Source: Hydrangea macrophylla
Lineage: Eukaryota > Streptophyta > Magnoliopsida > Cornales > Hydrangeaceae
Assembly (NCBI GenBank): GCA_033977485.1
Contig: CM066988.1
Span: 2,239,501 to 2,303,500 of the forward strand
Direction: 5' to 3'
Length of the DNA stretch: 64,000 bases
The translations under genes were made by a program, and so were the position numbers. The notes beneath the pieces were generated by a model. That model saw nothing but the letters and a program-made list of their open reading frames with translations, searched no databases and was not told where the DNA came from. Within the stretch, counting starts at the first letter, position 1; every line of letters starts with the position of its first letter. Of this stretch, positions 22,863-35,401 are shown piece after piece.

Positions 22863-23120
22863 TGACACGACTAAAAAATTGTGTGCTCTTGTGTAACACG
22901 CAAGTGTAGATAATCGTGCAAATAATACTAGATAAATCCAGATAGATTCCACAGGAAAGGAACAGGGAGAATGTCTACTAAGTTACAACCTAAAGAAAGA
23001 AAAATATGAATATAGAAGTTGAGGTTCTGAAAAAATCCTAATTACTTAAATTAAACTAAATAATAAACTAAAACATATAGAAACATAACTAATTAAATAA
23101 TAAATTAAAGGTGCTGAAAT
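22863..23120 (-). repeat. Element E 5' LTR, truncated to 258 bp
   Basis: It matches the LTR at 17403 from its start through AATTAAAGGTGCTGAAAT, then stops where the A-minus LTR begins at 23121. The corresponding next 1.3 kb is not found elsewhere in the window. Confidence 0.85.
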
Positions 23121-25280
23121 TGTCACACCCCGGAGCAGCAAAACTAGAGAAAAATAAATTTCTTTTTTGAGTCCATAGGGAATGACAAGTGAAAGTCACT
23201 AATTATCTATACCACACAATACTAGTCCAAAAGATAAACAGAAACAATAATGATATCAACTGAATATAATAACAGTTGTATCTATTATAAATATTAGAAT
23301 GGTCCTCAGGATCACAACAGATCTGGAGACAACATATGCCCAAGTACCCGTTAACTAAACAAGTTCAACAGAAAAACAGAAATACAAAACTAAAAGAACT
23401 ATCTTCAGATCTTCAGCTGGTCGTCAGCATAACAGCCTTCTCCAACATAACCTGTGCCAGTGGGGCCACCCTCTGCATAATCCCTTTCTAGGTAGTAACC
23501 ATCATCGTAAGCTCCATTATCTGCATTAAAAGGGGTAGGACAATTTGGACGGGGAATGTCCAGGCAATAACGGCCATCAGCTGAGAGCTGAGTGAATAGA
23601 AACTCACAGGGTATCAATGATATAACGTAATAACAAGTTATTGAAGTGTATAAGATATAGTGTTACAATAATATATTTCTCTGTATTTCAAAATTGTTTG
23701 CTCAACCCTTAACGTCTTGTTAATAAAAATCAGCACAATACTGACTCTTGGAACAGACTTGATTGTACAACTCTTGTATACACCAATGCTCTGTCTATTG
23801 CGTCACCACAAGTCATAGATACCTACTACTGCGTAACATCGCAAGTCGTAGAGGTCATCTAGCGTGTACACAACAAGTCGTAGATAATACGTCAGTACAT
23901 CCCCCACTTTTAAGAACATATGCACAGTCCACCGCATGTCAAGGATTTAACGCTTCAAGCATTGACACATCATTTCTATTGCCACGACCTATCATCAGAT
24001 CTACCATGTACTTATGATCAAGGTTCACCGCAAGTCATAGACACCTTCGTCTGTCTACCACGTACTTAAGATTAAAGTTCGCCGTATGTCATAGATATTG
24101 TATCATCGTAGTCATAGACACATACGTTTGTCTACCGCGTACTTATGATCAACCAGTAGGCATCCCCGTTCTCTTCCCAGAACTTATCAAACCTACTTAA
24201 CGTTATACTACTAATAGTTACTTAATAGCCCCCTTTGTGGCACGACTACTCTGATTAAAATGATCGGATACTGAACTCGTACATGAACCGCAATCATCGA
24301 ACGTTATTATGTTAATTCATTATTCTTAAGCATACTTATCTATGTTGTCACATTATCCCAGATTAACCCAATATCGTATAATAAAAGTCCGAATAAAAAA
24401 TTAAACTATCAAACCTCATATGTAATAAACAAAAGAACTAAACCATGTTTTAAAAAGTTTGATCGATTGAGAAAACAAATGTTCGAGTGATCGAAGTCTG
24501 TTCAATCGATTGAACCTTCAATCGATTTAACTCAGTTCAATCGCTCGAGAGTCGTCTTCTCCAATAGAATTCATAACCAGCAATATAAACATCTTAGGGA
24601 TGTGTTTACTACATCTAAATATACCAAGAACTTGTAAAAATATATATAAATGAGAGCAAGTGAGTAAAGACTCACTTAGGGTGTGTTTGGCTTGAGCTTC
24701 AAGCTTGAGCTCCTCCAATGGTGGCTCCTCTTCTCACTCCTCAGTCTCTGTCTCTCTCTGCCTTCTCTTTCTCTCATTTCTTTCCTTCCTCTTCTTCTGA
24801 TTCTCTGTCTCTCTCTCTCTAACTGAATAAATATATATATATATATGTAGATGTGTGTGTATAATATATGTATATGTGTATATATATACCAAACACAATC
24901 ACACACACTCTTTCAACTCACAAGGTTTAGCAAACCTCATACACACACGATCACAAGGTTTATATAGAGGGGATGGGAGTACATGTGGCTGTTTTTGCGT
25001 AAAACCTGGAAATCCTGATGATTACAGGTTCAATCGATCGAAGTAAGTTCGATCACTCGAGAGCTGATCGGTCAGGTTTGATCGATTGAAGTAGGGACCA
25101 TGTCATAAATTTATGTCGGTAGGGTTTTGATCGATCGAACAGGGTTCGATCGCTTGAACTTTAGAATGTTCGATCGCTCGAGATTACTTCGATCGGTTAA
25201 AGATAAAATTTTAAGTATGAACAAGGGAATATATAGAAACTATGTGTATTAAATAATTATTGAAAATACAGGGTATTACA
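23121..25280 (-). repeat. A-minus: complete 3' LTR of a second A-family copy (2160 bp)
   Basis: On the minus strand it starts TGTAATACCC (25280) and ends GGGGTGTGACA (23121). It follows integrase-end sequence with the GAGGACGAAAT tail. The length matches the 2087 bp of A's own 3' LTR. Features on the minus strand are palindromic words (25200-25020), a TATA box (CTATATAAACC, about 24957-24967), a donor-like GTGAGT (24675), further palindromic words (24545-24450), short tandem units (24150-23800), an acceptor-like TTCACTCAG (about 23588) and a small ORF ending at 23405. Confidence 0.88.
23405..23617 (-). CDS. LTR-embedded small ORF (70 aa), copy in A-minus
   Basis: A 70-residue frame rich in Tyr, Asp and Gly contains RYCLDIPRPNCP and GYVGEGCYADDQ. 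Its stop lies 284 bp before the LTR end. Related frames occur at the same place in A's own LTR (stop at 54100) and in element D (stop at 58031). I know of no named protein like it. It may be an exon of the element's spliced leader or simply conserved LTR sequence. Confidence 0.35.
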   Translation of the reverse strand: MIPCEFLFTQLSADGRYCLDIPRPNCPTPFNADNGAYDDGYYLERDYAEGGPTGTGYVGEGCYADDQLKI

Positions 25281-25530
25281 TCATCCACCACTCATTAAGG
25301 ATTTCGTCCTCAAAATAAAAAATATACAAGACTTAAAACAAAAACGAAAACTTCTCAAGCATCTTCGACTCTAGCTCCCACAAGGCTTCTCCTTCATCAT
25401 GATGCTTCTACTAAATCTTCACCAACGGAATCTCCTTGTTTCTGAGCTTCTTGATCCCTCAATCGAGAATGCAAATCGATCCTTTGTTGAACGTAACATT
25501 ACCGTTGACTTCAATATCTTCAAAGTTCCC
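25281..25530 (-). pseudogene. A-minus integrase C-terminal remnant
   Basis: Read on the minus strand, this matches element A at 41780-42020: the words FEDIEVN, GIKKL and EIPLVKV, then the GAGGACGAAATC tail and the LTR. Stops are present. It ends abruptly near 25530, where plus-strand leader sequence of element A starts. Confidence 0.75.
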
Positions 25531-26901
25531 TTGTAGGCTAGCATGGATCTGAATTTTTACTTATTTGTGGATAATTCTTTTGGCGGACATGCTATTCATG
25601 GGGACACAGTAGAGCCAGCTATACCAGAGATATACCAGAGTCACATTCGCCAGACATCGAGTCATCATTTGGAGGAGAGGATGTAGACTTCTCTATGTTG
25701 TGAGCACGACACACCCGACAGAGATACACATGAATGCATATCACTACACTATGACCTGAGCAGCCATATACTAGGAGATGGCTAGATTGATTAAGAGTAA
25801 GCTAGAGGTGGACGAGATTGAGTTGCGAGCTATTATAGTAGGGCATGTTCCGCTAGAGCCTAAGCCGATTCAGGATTAGGAGGACCCAGAGCCACAGGAT
25901 AGGGATGATGAGGACCCAACAGAGGAGGAGCCTGCAGATGATGACAATGATGATGAGCCAGAGGATGACCTACAGGAGCCAGAGTATGTTCCCGCTAAGG
26001 AGCCAGAGCCGGAGCTTGAGCTAGAGGACCCCAAGGCCGTTGAGGCAGATATCATGGTTGGAAAGGATGACGCAGTGGTAGAGGGAGACATGATCATGAA
26101 GGTAGTAGAGGAGGATGTTCATGACGAGGAGGTAGTATGCCGGAGGTACCCGTTATGCCTGAGTGACCAACCGGACCTATAGTATATATGGCAGCCATGG
26201 CCGATATAGCAGTAGGATGGATAGTTGAGATGGTTGAACATCTAGCTGGATTTGTTATGGGAGAGGCTACATTAGCAGGGGCATTCGATGTAGCTAATGG
26301 ATTTGCTGATGTAGTCATTGACGTCACTAATCATGTGATGATGGCAGACATAGTAAAGTACACAGATGTAGAGATAGTTGAGGATTAGGATATCGGAGTG
26401 GTAGTCGAAGATCTTGCAGCACCGGTTGAGGATGCTCCCATTGAGGAGATGGATATTGTTTCAGAGGATGAGGCACCACCAGTAGAATCAGATGCTGACG
26501 ACTTTTGAGTCGGGATCTGCCGTGTTTAGATTTTCTAGTTTTATCAGGACATGTTGTCCACATGATTTTTGGGAGCTTGAGAGATAACTATTTGACCATA
26601 GCTTTGTATAGATATTATCGGTAGTAGAAGTATAGTAAATAGCTGACGTTAGTGCTGTATTATCCTATATCCCATGTGGTACACAGTTTGACTAGTGTGT
26701 ACTGTACAGTACATCTTTTGATATATATATATATATACGAGCAATATTTTTGATATATTAGGGGCATGATTGAGTTGTTATATGCTGGATAGTAGAACTA
26801 TTAGTTCATTCTATCTCTTGTTTTATCTTAATTTCATTTCTATGAGAAGACGTTCAGTTAATCAATAGGTCTTTTGTAGGTATACAACACACATTACCAC
26901 T
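25531..26901 (+). pseudogene. Element A leader with acidic ORF (25880-26182)
   Basis: This is the sequence between the deletion junction and gag. An open stretch of about 100 codons (25880-26182) is strongly acidic, with runs such as EEEPADDDNDDEPEDD and EPEPELELEDP. More Glu/Asp-rich sequence continues to about 26510 across stops. An (AT)n tract lies at about 26720. Element D has an acidic ORF in the same position before its gag remnants. No domain is recognised. An acidic pre-gag product or a gag N-terminal extension is possible. Confidence 0.45.
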
Positions 26902-28062
26902 ATGGTTGGACCGAGGAATCAAGCACTAGGAGCCCCTATTCCTAAAGGCATGGATCTAACGGGTGTTTTTTAAGCTTTCATACAGAGGATGGAACATGTG
27001 GGAGATGCTTATAACCAATCTACTCACCAGAGACCTGTTATACACCACTACCACCGAGACAGACTGGGGATAAGTTACTCGAACGTTTTCGTGGATTACG
27101 CCCGGAGAAATTTGACAGAGCCATGGAAGGAAGAATAGTGGATACATGAAATGGAACTGATTTTTGAAGTTTAAAACTGTATTGAGCAAGATAAGCGTCG
27201 TCTTGCCACATTTTACCTCACCTATACTATTGTAGATTGATAGAAAGCCGAAAGAGCTACAATAGGAGCTGAAGCTGTACGAAGAATGCCTTAGGGGATA
27301 TTCCGGGAAAGATATCTAGAAAAGTACTTCCCAGAAGATAGAGAGATCAACAGGAGAGGAACTTTCTCAGTCTAGCCCAAGGAGGATGGACTATGTGTGA
27401 ATACATGATGCAGTTCGAGCGTCTATCTCAATTTTCCCAACATATGATAGACACCCCACAAAAGAAGGTGAAGAGATTTCACCAAGGATTGAATCCCTAC
27501 CTCAAACATATGATGGTTGGTCATTTGAATCAATCGCTTGAGGGGATTGTCAGATTTGCTGCAGCGTTGGAAAAGAACGCTTATCTAGCACGGTGACCAC
27601 AGATAAATCAACCTCAATCATTAAAAGGTTTTCAACAGCAGAGTTTCTAGAACCAACTGCCGAGGAATACCCAAGGATGGGGACCTTAGGGGAACTTCAA
27701 GGGAACATCGCACCTGGGAGAGAACCAAGATGCCTCAGTAGGGTTATCCTCGACCCCAACAATATTGCCAGTAGGGACCAGAGACTCAGGTGCTGCTAAC
27801 AACCCTGCCAACCAACAACGAAAGATGTTTTAATTGTAGAAAGCCATGGCACATCGCCAAGTTCTACACAGCCTCAAGGGTTAACCAACAGATGGATGCT
27901 AACTGCCAGAATTACAGTAAGCTAGGGCACTTGAACAGGGATTGTCGTGCATCGTACAGAGGATACTACGGGGTACCAGTTCAGGGGATACAAGGACACC
28001 CAGATCAGACAAGGATGAATGCCATCATTCCCACGAAAGTAGGCTTTAATGCTGATGAGTAG
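26902..28062 (+). pseudogene. Element A gag, broken
   Basis: The start is MVGPRNQALGAPIPKGMDL at 26902. The capsid-like core follows with EMELIFEV, CIEQDKRRLATFYLTY, KAERATIGAEAVRRMP and GIFRERYLEKYFPE, crossing several stops. A frame at 27393-27593 then carries the C-terminal capsid part. Two zinc knuckles at about 27830-27955 are both damaged: CFNCRKPWHIAKFY and CQNYSKLGHLNRDC each have one Cys replaced by Tyr. The order and motifs are those of Tekay-type gag. It is not translatable as one protein. Confidence 0.85.
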
Positions 28063-28319
28063 CAACATTTGGAAGCTACACTTATACTCTTTCATAGTCC
28101 AATTAAAACTTTATTCGATACTGGAGTTGCACGTTCATTTATTACTGTTAAGATTATGCGTCAGTTGGGTTTAGAACCCCAGACACTTGAGCCATCACTT
28201 AATGTTGTATTACCATTGGGAGTGACTGTTAAGTTGGGTAAATAGGTAAAGATTGTCCATTGACCTTGGGAGATAGGAATCTTCTGGGAAACTTGGCAGT
28301 TCTATCAATGTCAGAGTTT
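28063..28319 (+). pseudogene. Element A protease, 5' part
   Basis: This is an aspartic protease domain with active-site motif LFDTGVARSF. The usual A of DTGA is V, a C-to-T type change. Stops follow near 28243. The domain is cut by the Athila element just after CAGAGTTT and continues at 36702 with GACATTATCTTAGGGATG (DIILGMDWL). Confidence 0.8.
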
Positions 28320-28324
28320 AACAT

Positions 28325-29642
28325 TGATTTTGTCATAATCAAGATATAAAAAGTATACTTTACTTTTCTAAGGATTTGTAGTAGTGAAAGCAAAGGTCGA
28401 ACCCACATAGATTGAAATACTACAGCGCTTTAATTTTAAAACCTAAATCTAATTAATTAAGAAAAACATATTTTGATTTGATTTTAATTAAATTAAGAAC
28501 AATAAAAGTAAACCTAAATTATGAAAGCAATTAAAGTTGTTTTAAAGATATTTGAAAGGAATCTAGGATGGCAAATCCACCACTAGCTTCATAATGGGAA
28601 TATTTATGAATTACTTTAGCCTATTAAGTAGGATGATAATGGGGAATTGTAGCTACAAGCCCAATTCCTCCGTCAAGAAAATAACTATGGTTCAAGCACC
28701 AACATAATCCATCTTCGGTTAACACGAATTAAACTAGGGTTGTGGTATAATCCATCTAATCTAGGCATGGACTATTCGGATACTTGATAGCATAATTCAA
28801 TTTAAGCACCATTACATGTAAATAATCTAAGCAAGCATAGCAAGCATAGATCATTGAGCACACTACAGTCAAAATAGATCTAAGACAAGAATAAACTTTG
28901 AAAGTAATGATTTAATCAATTAGAAGCACGATTTATTTATAAAAATCTTCGGAACATGTAATCACCATCCATACATAATAAATCTAAAATAAAAACATAA
29001 ATAAAACCCTATTACTTGGCTAGGGTTTCATTGAAACCCTAGATCTAGAGTCTAGTTGTCCATGGAAGCGGTAGATGGCAAGTAGTTGATGGAGGAGGCC
29101 ATGGGAATCCTTGTTCTTCTTCTTCTTCTCCTTGCTTTTCTCCCTTCAATTGATGAAAGTATGATTATATATTGTGTGTATAATAATTGGCAACCCTTTA
29201 ATTGAAGTAAAATAGGGTATATAAAGATTTTAGGCAAGTTTTGGAAGCTTTCCTAACCCGAATTGCACTAAAACTTCTATATTTTTCAATCTAGACATAA
29301 TTAGGCAGTTTCTTTCGCGTAGAAATCATCAGTAGAGTGAAATATGCAAATTCCATTTTTGCATAGGTTGCGCGCGCAGGCCGCGCGAGCACGATATTGG
29401 GACCTCGCGCGCGCGGATTGCGCGAGTGATTTCTGGATTTCCGCGCGAGCGGGCCGCACGTGCAATGTGGATTTTCTTGCTTCTTTTCCTTGCTTTTTTA
29501 CCCCCTTTAACTTGGTTTACTTGATTTCTTTCAAATCCTGTCAGAAAATAGAAAACGAAGTAAAAATATACAAAAAGGGGATAAAAAGGTACTAACAAAC
29601 GTAAATTAAGGCGTATAAATAGGATTTGTTCTCTCCCGATCA
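28325..29642 (-). repeat. Athila 3' LTR (1318 bp)
   Basis: Pairs with 35402-36701 over its whole length. On the minus strand a TATA box (TTTATATACCC, about 29213-29225) has a CG-rich word cluster (29367-29462) about 150 bp upstream. The tract CACCTCC next to 29642 is the likely polypurine tract on the minus strand. Confidence 0.92.
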
Positions 29643-32364
29643 CACCTCCAAACCTACATTTTGCTAGTCCTCGAGAAAAACTAAAAAAATTAAAATTCTA
29701 ATAACATACTATTCCATTTTTGCATGGATCGCGATTGCATTTAGCGTATGCAACAAGCCTTTTAAACCTCTAGGTGTCCCTAGTTGGACGAGTGAAGTCT
29801 CGTGAGGGTTCTCGTCAACAAGTCACCCACAACCATCTTTATTAACTTATAATTTAAAAAGTTTTATTAAAACCGAAAAACAACATTCAATACTCCTTCA
29901 TCATATAACAAAGATTTGAAATAGAATAACGAACAAGAAGAAATGGAATCAAACGTCCACCTAAATCATGAAAAACAATCTCAAGCACATGCATCGTATA
30001 AATCAATAGAGTTTCTCATAAAATTGCACTTCTGTGAAATGGTAGTCAAATGAACACGCGCATGTCATGAACATGGAATATACTTCGAATGACCATTTAA
30101 CTATGTCTCGACTACGAATCTCACAATGTTAACTACACTCTAAAATGAAACACTCAGAAACAGGTGTAATTTATCGGGTATATGCGAGCAAAGAAAATAT
30201 GTTTTCAAAACGAAAAACGCTCACATATAACTCGGAAAACACGCATGACATGAAAGAACAGTAGTCTCATGGATAGGACGCCAATAGTCAAGAAAAATTA
30301 ATCATTACCATGTTTTAATCCCCCTCCCATCATTTTCATATCCGAACCATGTTTCTAGGATCAAATAGAACTTTTCAAAGGTTGTAATGTGGCTCAGGTT
30401 GTGAAAAAGGATAGAAAGGATTCATTAGGTAGTTTTAGAATGGTATTGTAAGGCATGTTCGATTTCTTTCATTCTCTCTTCTACTAACTTCATCTTTTCA
30501 TTCCCTTCTTTTCATATATTTTTTTTTCTTTTTTTCCTTTCTTTTCTATTCTTCTTTCTTCTTTCTACTTTCAACTTTTCTCTTTTTTTTTTCTTCTCGT
30601 TCTTTTTCTCCTCATTACTTTTGAAACAAATATTCATTGAATAACAAGGCAACCACCCCAAACATCATCTTATTTTCTTCTTCTTCTCAATCACACATCG
30701 CCTTAACACCACTAAAAGTTGATCAATCTTTCAGGGGTGAACTCCAAGTTGGCCAAACTGGAGCAAAAACAGGATAATGGTAATTAAAGAAAAATGGCAT
30801 TTTAATGGCTCAAGGGGCAAACTAAAGAAATTTATCATTTATCTGTCAGTAAACAAATAAAGAAGGCCTAAAATCATGTCCTTTGGTTATATAGTTCTTC
30901 AACGTTTACGACAGAAGATTATTTAGTATGGTAGCAAATATTTTAACTTGACTATCAACCAAAACAAGAATAATGAGACTAAACAACAAGTAGATGCGCT
31001 ATTTCAATGAAATTCGACAAACACAATGTATTTATAACCCTCAATAAAGAAAAGATAGGCTCAAAAGCTCACCGGGTTTAGTCTCCACCTTGTGTTATCT
31101 AGAAATCCGAATCATATTATAGTTCACATCAAACATGTATTCAAGCGACTACGTGCAGTGCATAGGTTTGTGTGCAAAACTATGATATAAAACTACGATT
31201 CGAATGATACATGACCTAAAATGTCTCATCATGACTTCAATAAATGTTTAACCACATTTTCTCTTATTTACCATTCTACAACAATCATAGTTACAAACCA
31301 AGAAGTATCAAATTGAGATTGCAAAAACGTCGGTAACATCGTTTATTTAAGCACAAGAATCAAAAAATTTTAAAAAATTACAGTATAATGTCATATGAAA
31401 AATTACAGTATAATGTGCATGCGTGTGCATACCCACAAACCTAAACCTTTCATTGTCCCCAATGAAATAATAAAATGAAAGAAAGGAGAGTCCATAAAGA
31501 AGGAACGATAGTACCTTGATCTCGGCAAACACAAACCAGGTGAACGGACAATAATATGGAATCAAAGTTCAATTACTCCAAACGGAGAACTATTTCACCT
31601 GTTAATACTTAACAAACGAAAATTAAACAAACAAATAAATAAATAATAAAAGCTAACATATAAGTTATGTTTGTTTGTTTGTTTGTTTTTTTTTTTTTTT
31701 TTTATAATTAGAAACTAAACTATAAGTAAAAGAATGTAATGAAAAGAAAACAAATATAAACAAAGCTATCTAAATAAAGACAAACTTAAATGAAAAGAAC
31801 TGAAAAGAACAAACAGAAAAGAAAATAACTAACCAGGTGCGGGTAATAGAAGGTAAAAGAACAACAATAAAAGTGGGAAATCCTCACCTCGCGCAAGCGG
31901 ACCACGCGAGTGACCCTCGCTCGCGCGAATCCCTCCGCGAGGTAAACCTGAGGCCTCTTTATTATTATTATTCAGAAAAGTTTCTAAGGCACAAGCTCGC
32001 GCGAGCGGAACACGCGCGTGAATTCAAGCGCGAATAGATACTGAGGCTACATATATAACAAACTTGAGAAATTTTGTCTATGGGAGAATCTCGCGCGAGC
32101 GGGCCGCGCGAGCGACATGTCGCGCGAGCGGGTCGCACGCGCGACTTTGGTCTTTTCCTCTTTTTCTTTATTTTAATGTAAATAAGTGTAAAATTATTTT
32201 ACTCCGACCCCCAAACCTGTTCAGAAAACTCAAAAAGGACTCAAAATCGACCAAAAACAATAAAAAAATAAGAGAAACCGACGAAATAAAGCTTGGGTTG
32301 CCTCCCAAGAAGCGCTATCTTTTACGTCTTTAGCTAGACCGTTATAGCTCAGGACTTATGGAGG
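29643..32364 (-). other. Athila 3' non-coding region with CG-rich islands
   Basis: No ORF is supported in the 2.7 kb between protease and the 3' LTR, where a full Athila element would carry RT to integrase and an env-like region. It includes pyrimidine-rich runs (30460-30610) and (TTTG)n at about 31667-31690. At 31885-32150 is a striking set of CTCGCGCGAGCGG words in otherwise AT-rich DNA. Confidence 0.7.
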
Positions 32365-34902
32365 CTAAAACTCAAACTTTATACCCCGAAGGATATCAGG
32401 AAGAGTCCGGTGATAAGCAAAAATAACGTCGCTTTGAGTTAATTCATTTAACGGCTCATCTTGCTCATGTTCATACCGATTTCTCACCTTCCGAGTAAAT
32501 TCATCTTTAGGGTCCGTACTAATCAAATTCATTCTCTCATTACTCACTATATTACTCTCCTTACCTATGTGTAGTGCATTAGTAGGTTCAATTTGTCTTA
32601 TAACCTCACTACCCTCCATACATAGATAATCATCGTCTTTGGGAGGTTGATCGATAGCGTTAAACATGTTTAATTTTAAGTTCAAATTCTCGAATGACAC
32701 TTTCATCACCCCCGTTCGACAATTGACACGCGCATTAGCGGTGGCTAAGAATGGACGACCAAGAATAACAGGGGTGTGCTTTCTAGCATCTAATACGGGT
32801 TCAGTGTCAAGGACCATAAAATCAACGGGATAAAAACATTGATCAACTTTAACTAAGACGTCCTCGATGATTCCTCTAGGTACTTTGACAGAAAGATCCG
32901 CTAATTGAATAGTAGCGACCGTAGGCTTAAGTTCACCTAGTCCTAGTTGTTTATAAATGTGATAAGGTAAGAGATTAACACTCGTACCTAAGTCAAGGAG
33001 AGCCCTATGGATGATAGTGTCACCTATGACACATGAAATAGTTGGCGTGCCAAGATCCTTATACTTTGGAGGTGAGTGTTGAAAAATAGAACTTACTTTT
33101 TCCGTGAGAAAGACCTTTTTTGAAATATGACTGCGCAACTTGCGTTTTTGAGTGCATAGGTCTTTAAGACATTTAGCGTAAGCGGAAATTTGTTTAATAG
33201 CATCGAGGAATGGAATGTTGATTTTAACTTGTTTAAATACCTCGAGTATATCCTCAACCTTTGACCCTTTCTTTGGAAAATTTGATGGTTCATTAACGTT
33301 AGGTGGAAAGGGCAATTTCGGTATATGATTAGTCAGGGCCGTTTCTTTTTCTTTCTTATTTTGGCTCGCGTCCTTACCCTTATTTGTATTAGAGTTGATG
33401 TTCATATCTATTACATTCTCATTCGGAATTTCTATTACCTCTTCCTCTCGTGTAGTCAACCTAGTTGAGACGGCATTTACTTGCTCATTCGACCCCTTAA
33501 CCTCGTATTGTCCCTTAGGGTTTTGAATTGTTTGACTAGGCAACGTCCCCTCGTTTCTACGACTCACTATTTGTGCTTGTGCTTGGACTTGAGTTTCTAT
33601 GTTTTTAAGGAATGCCAACACCGTAGCCTCAAAAGCGTTATCCCTTGGAGGGTTAGAATTAGGAGGTGGGTGTTGGTATTGACTTTGTTGATATTGGGGT
33701 CGATAAGTATTAGAAAAATTGTTCGACATAGAATTATAATTATTCCGTGGGAATTGTTGCATAGAATTAACGTGTTGCTCAATAAATTCTGGGAATTGAG
33801 ATGCAGAAGGACATGCAAAGATAGAATGTGACGGATCGGAACATATTGCACATACTTCTGAAGAAGGTGGAGTGGACCTAATTCCCATTCTCATAAGTTG
33901 TTCAAGTTTTCTATTTAATTCTTGTATTTCAATTGACTGACTCGACTCAACTTTCACCTCTCGCTTAGGTTGAAGGTACCCCTCAGGACGGACAGACACC
34001 GCTTGGTGCATCGAATTCTCGCTCAGAGTTTCAAATATTTTCTAGGCCTCGTCGGCACTTTTGTGTTGGAAGGTACCCACACAAACGACATCGACAGTAT
34101 TACGTAATGAAGGAACTAGTCCCTCGTAGAAGACCTGAACCAATTGCCACTTGGGAACTTGATGATGTGGGCATAAGCGTAATAATTCTTTAAATTGTTC
34201 CCAAGTGTCGTAAAGTGTTTCCTCATCTTGCATCACAAAGTTTGTTATTGATTTTCTTATCTGATTAGTTCTTGTGATTGGGAAAAACTTTTGTAAAAAT
34301 GCCGTATGTAATGCTTCCCATGTTTTTATAGTGTTTGGCTCCAAAGATTAGAGCCAATACTTAGCTTAGTCTTTTAATGAAAACGGGAAGAGGCGCAATT
34401 TTAACTCATCATCAGTTAGGTGTTGGATTTTTAAAGTAGAGCAAATATCTTAAAAATCACCTAAGTGCTGATAAGGGTCTTCTTTAATACGGCCATGGAA
34501 AGAAGGTAGTAGCGCGATGGTAGATGACTTTATCTCAAAGTGAGATGCCGTCACCTCCAGTAATTCGATACTCGCCTGTGGTGTATAGGCCGTAGGGATG
34601 AAATAGTCTTTAAGCGGAGGAGGTGGCGGTATATTAGGGTTATTATTGTTATTTCCATTATTTTGATTATTTCCAACGTCGGCCATTGGAATAGGTTCTA
34701 TATTCAAAGTTTGAGTTTTTCTTAAACGTTTACGGGTGCTTTGAATTTCAGCCTGAAACAATGACGATGGTTTTGGAGTTGATTCGTCGTCTAGCAACCG
34801 AGCTCTAGAAGCTTGGGTTGAAGACTTACTAATTCTAAGGGTGCGTTCAAGTTCAAGATTGAAAGATTTTAATTCTGGCTTATTTGAACGTGTACCTAAC
34901 AT
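32365..34902 (-). pseudogene. Athila gag-pro, one frame with four premature stops
   Basis: A single frame of 845 codons runs from MLGTRSNKPELK (34902) to the stop at 32365. It is interrupted only by stops at about 34450, 34366, 34348 and 34042. It holds an Asn/Pro-rich N-terminal part, the capsid-like domain (TWEALHTAFLQKFFP, WEQFKELLRLCPHHQ), and an intact zinc knuckle C-x2-C-x4-H-x4-C (CAICSDPSHSIFAC). A Gln/Pro linker follows, then an aspartic protease with LLDLGTSVNLLP, RGIIEDVLVKVD and PVILGRPFLATANARV. The last 548 codons, including knuckle and protease, are uninterrupted. The frame ends without RT. Confidence 0.9.
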
Positions 34903-35378
34903 AAACTAAAAGAAAAATAAACTAAAATAAAGACTGATTAAAACAAAAACAAAAAATAATCATGCAAGTAGGACAACAAGCAAGCACACAGTACTACTAT
35001 GATGCATGAATATTATCCTGTAATGCAATGACCGCGTCAAGCCCAGCACCCCGGGTTTCCTAGCTAATGCACGTGAACAATCACTCCTAAACTAATGCAA
35101 ATAGTGCGTCACAGCGCCCTGACTTACAGTGGCTTGAAGCGAATTTCAAAAGAAGCAATTTACTTGAATTTATTTTCATATATTTTTTTTCATGTAAGCT
35201 CCTTTGACGTGCACAGCTGCTCCACTCAGAAACGTTAGAATTTGATGACTTGATAAACTACAAAATAAAAGAAAAGTTAGTAACTTAAAACAAAATTGGA
35301 AAATAAGAAAAAGAAAACATAATCTAATATTTACGAATTAACTAAACTAAGATTCTAAAACTAAAGGTAGTAATGCAA
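34903..35378 (-). other. Athila 5' leader
   Basis: The leader between the priming site and the gag start has no recognised feature apart from A-rich and T-rich tracts. Confidence 0.6.
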
Positions 35379-35396
35379 TCCCCGGCAACGGCGCCA
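35379..35396 (-). other. Athila primer binding site, tRNA-Asp
   Basis: The minus strand reads TGGCGCCGTTGCCGGGGA, the exact complement expected of plant tRNA-Asp and the usual Athila priming site. It lies 5 bp from the LTR. Confidence 0.95.
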
Positions 35397-35401
35397 AAAA
35401 T

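Larger units (their letters stand above)
17403..23120 (-). mobile_element. Element E: non-autonomous tRNA-Asp-primed LTR element
   Basis: Two copies of one LTR bracket it: complete at 17403-18979, partial at 22863-23120. Shared words include AATTGTG, GTCTACTAAGTTACAACC and AAACATATAGAAACATAAC. The priming site (22839-22856, minus strand) is of tRNA-Asp type, as in Athila. It is inserted in A's 5' LTR. The internal region holds a Tyr/Gln-rich degraded ORF and no protease, RT or integrase. The right LTR is cut at 23120 by A-minus and never resumes because of the deletion near 25530. Confidence 0.8.

Noticed and set aside
23121..25530. Inversion of part of element A
   Set aside because: A nested minus-strand insertion followed by one deletion explains the orientation change and the missing segments more simply.
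25876..26563. Antisense Ser-rich and other frames opposite the acidic leader
   Set aside because: Low-complexity shadows of the Glu/Asp-rich sense strand.
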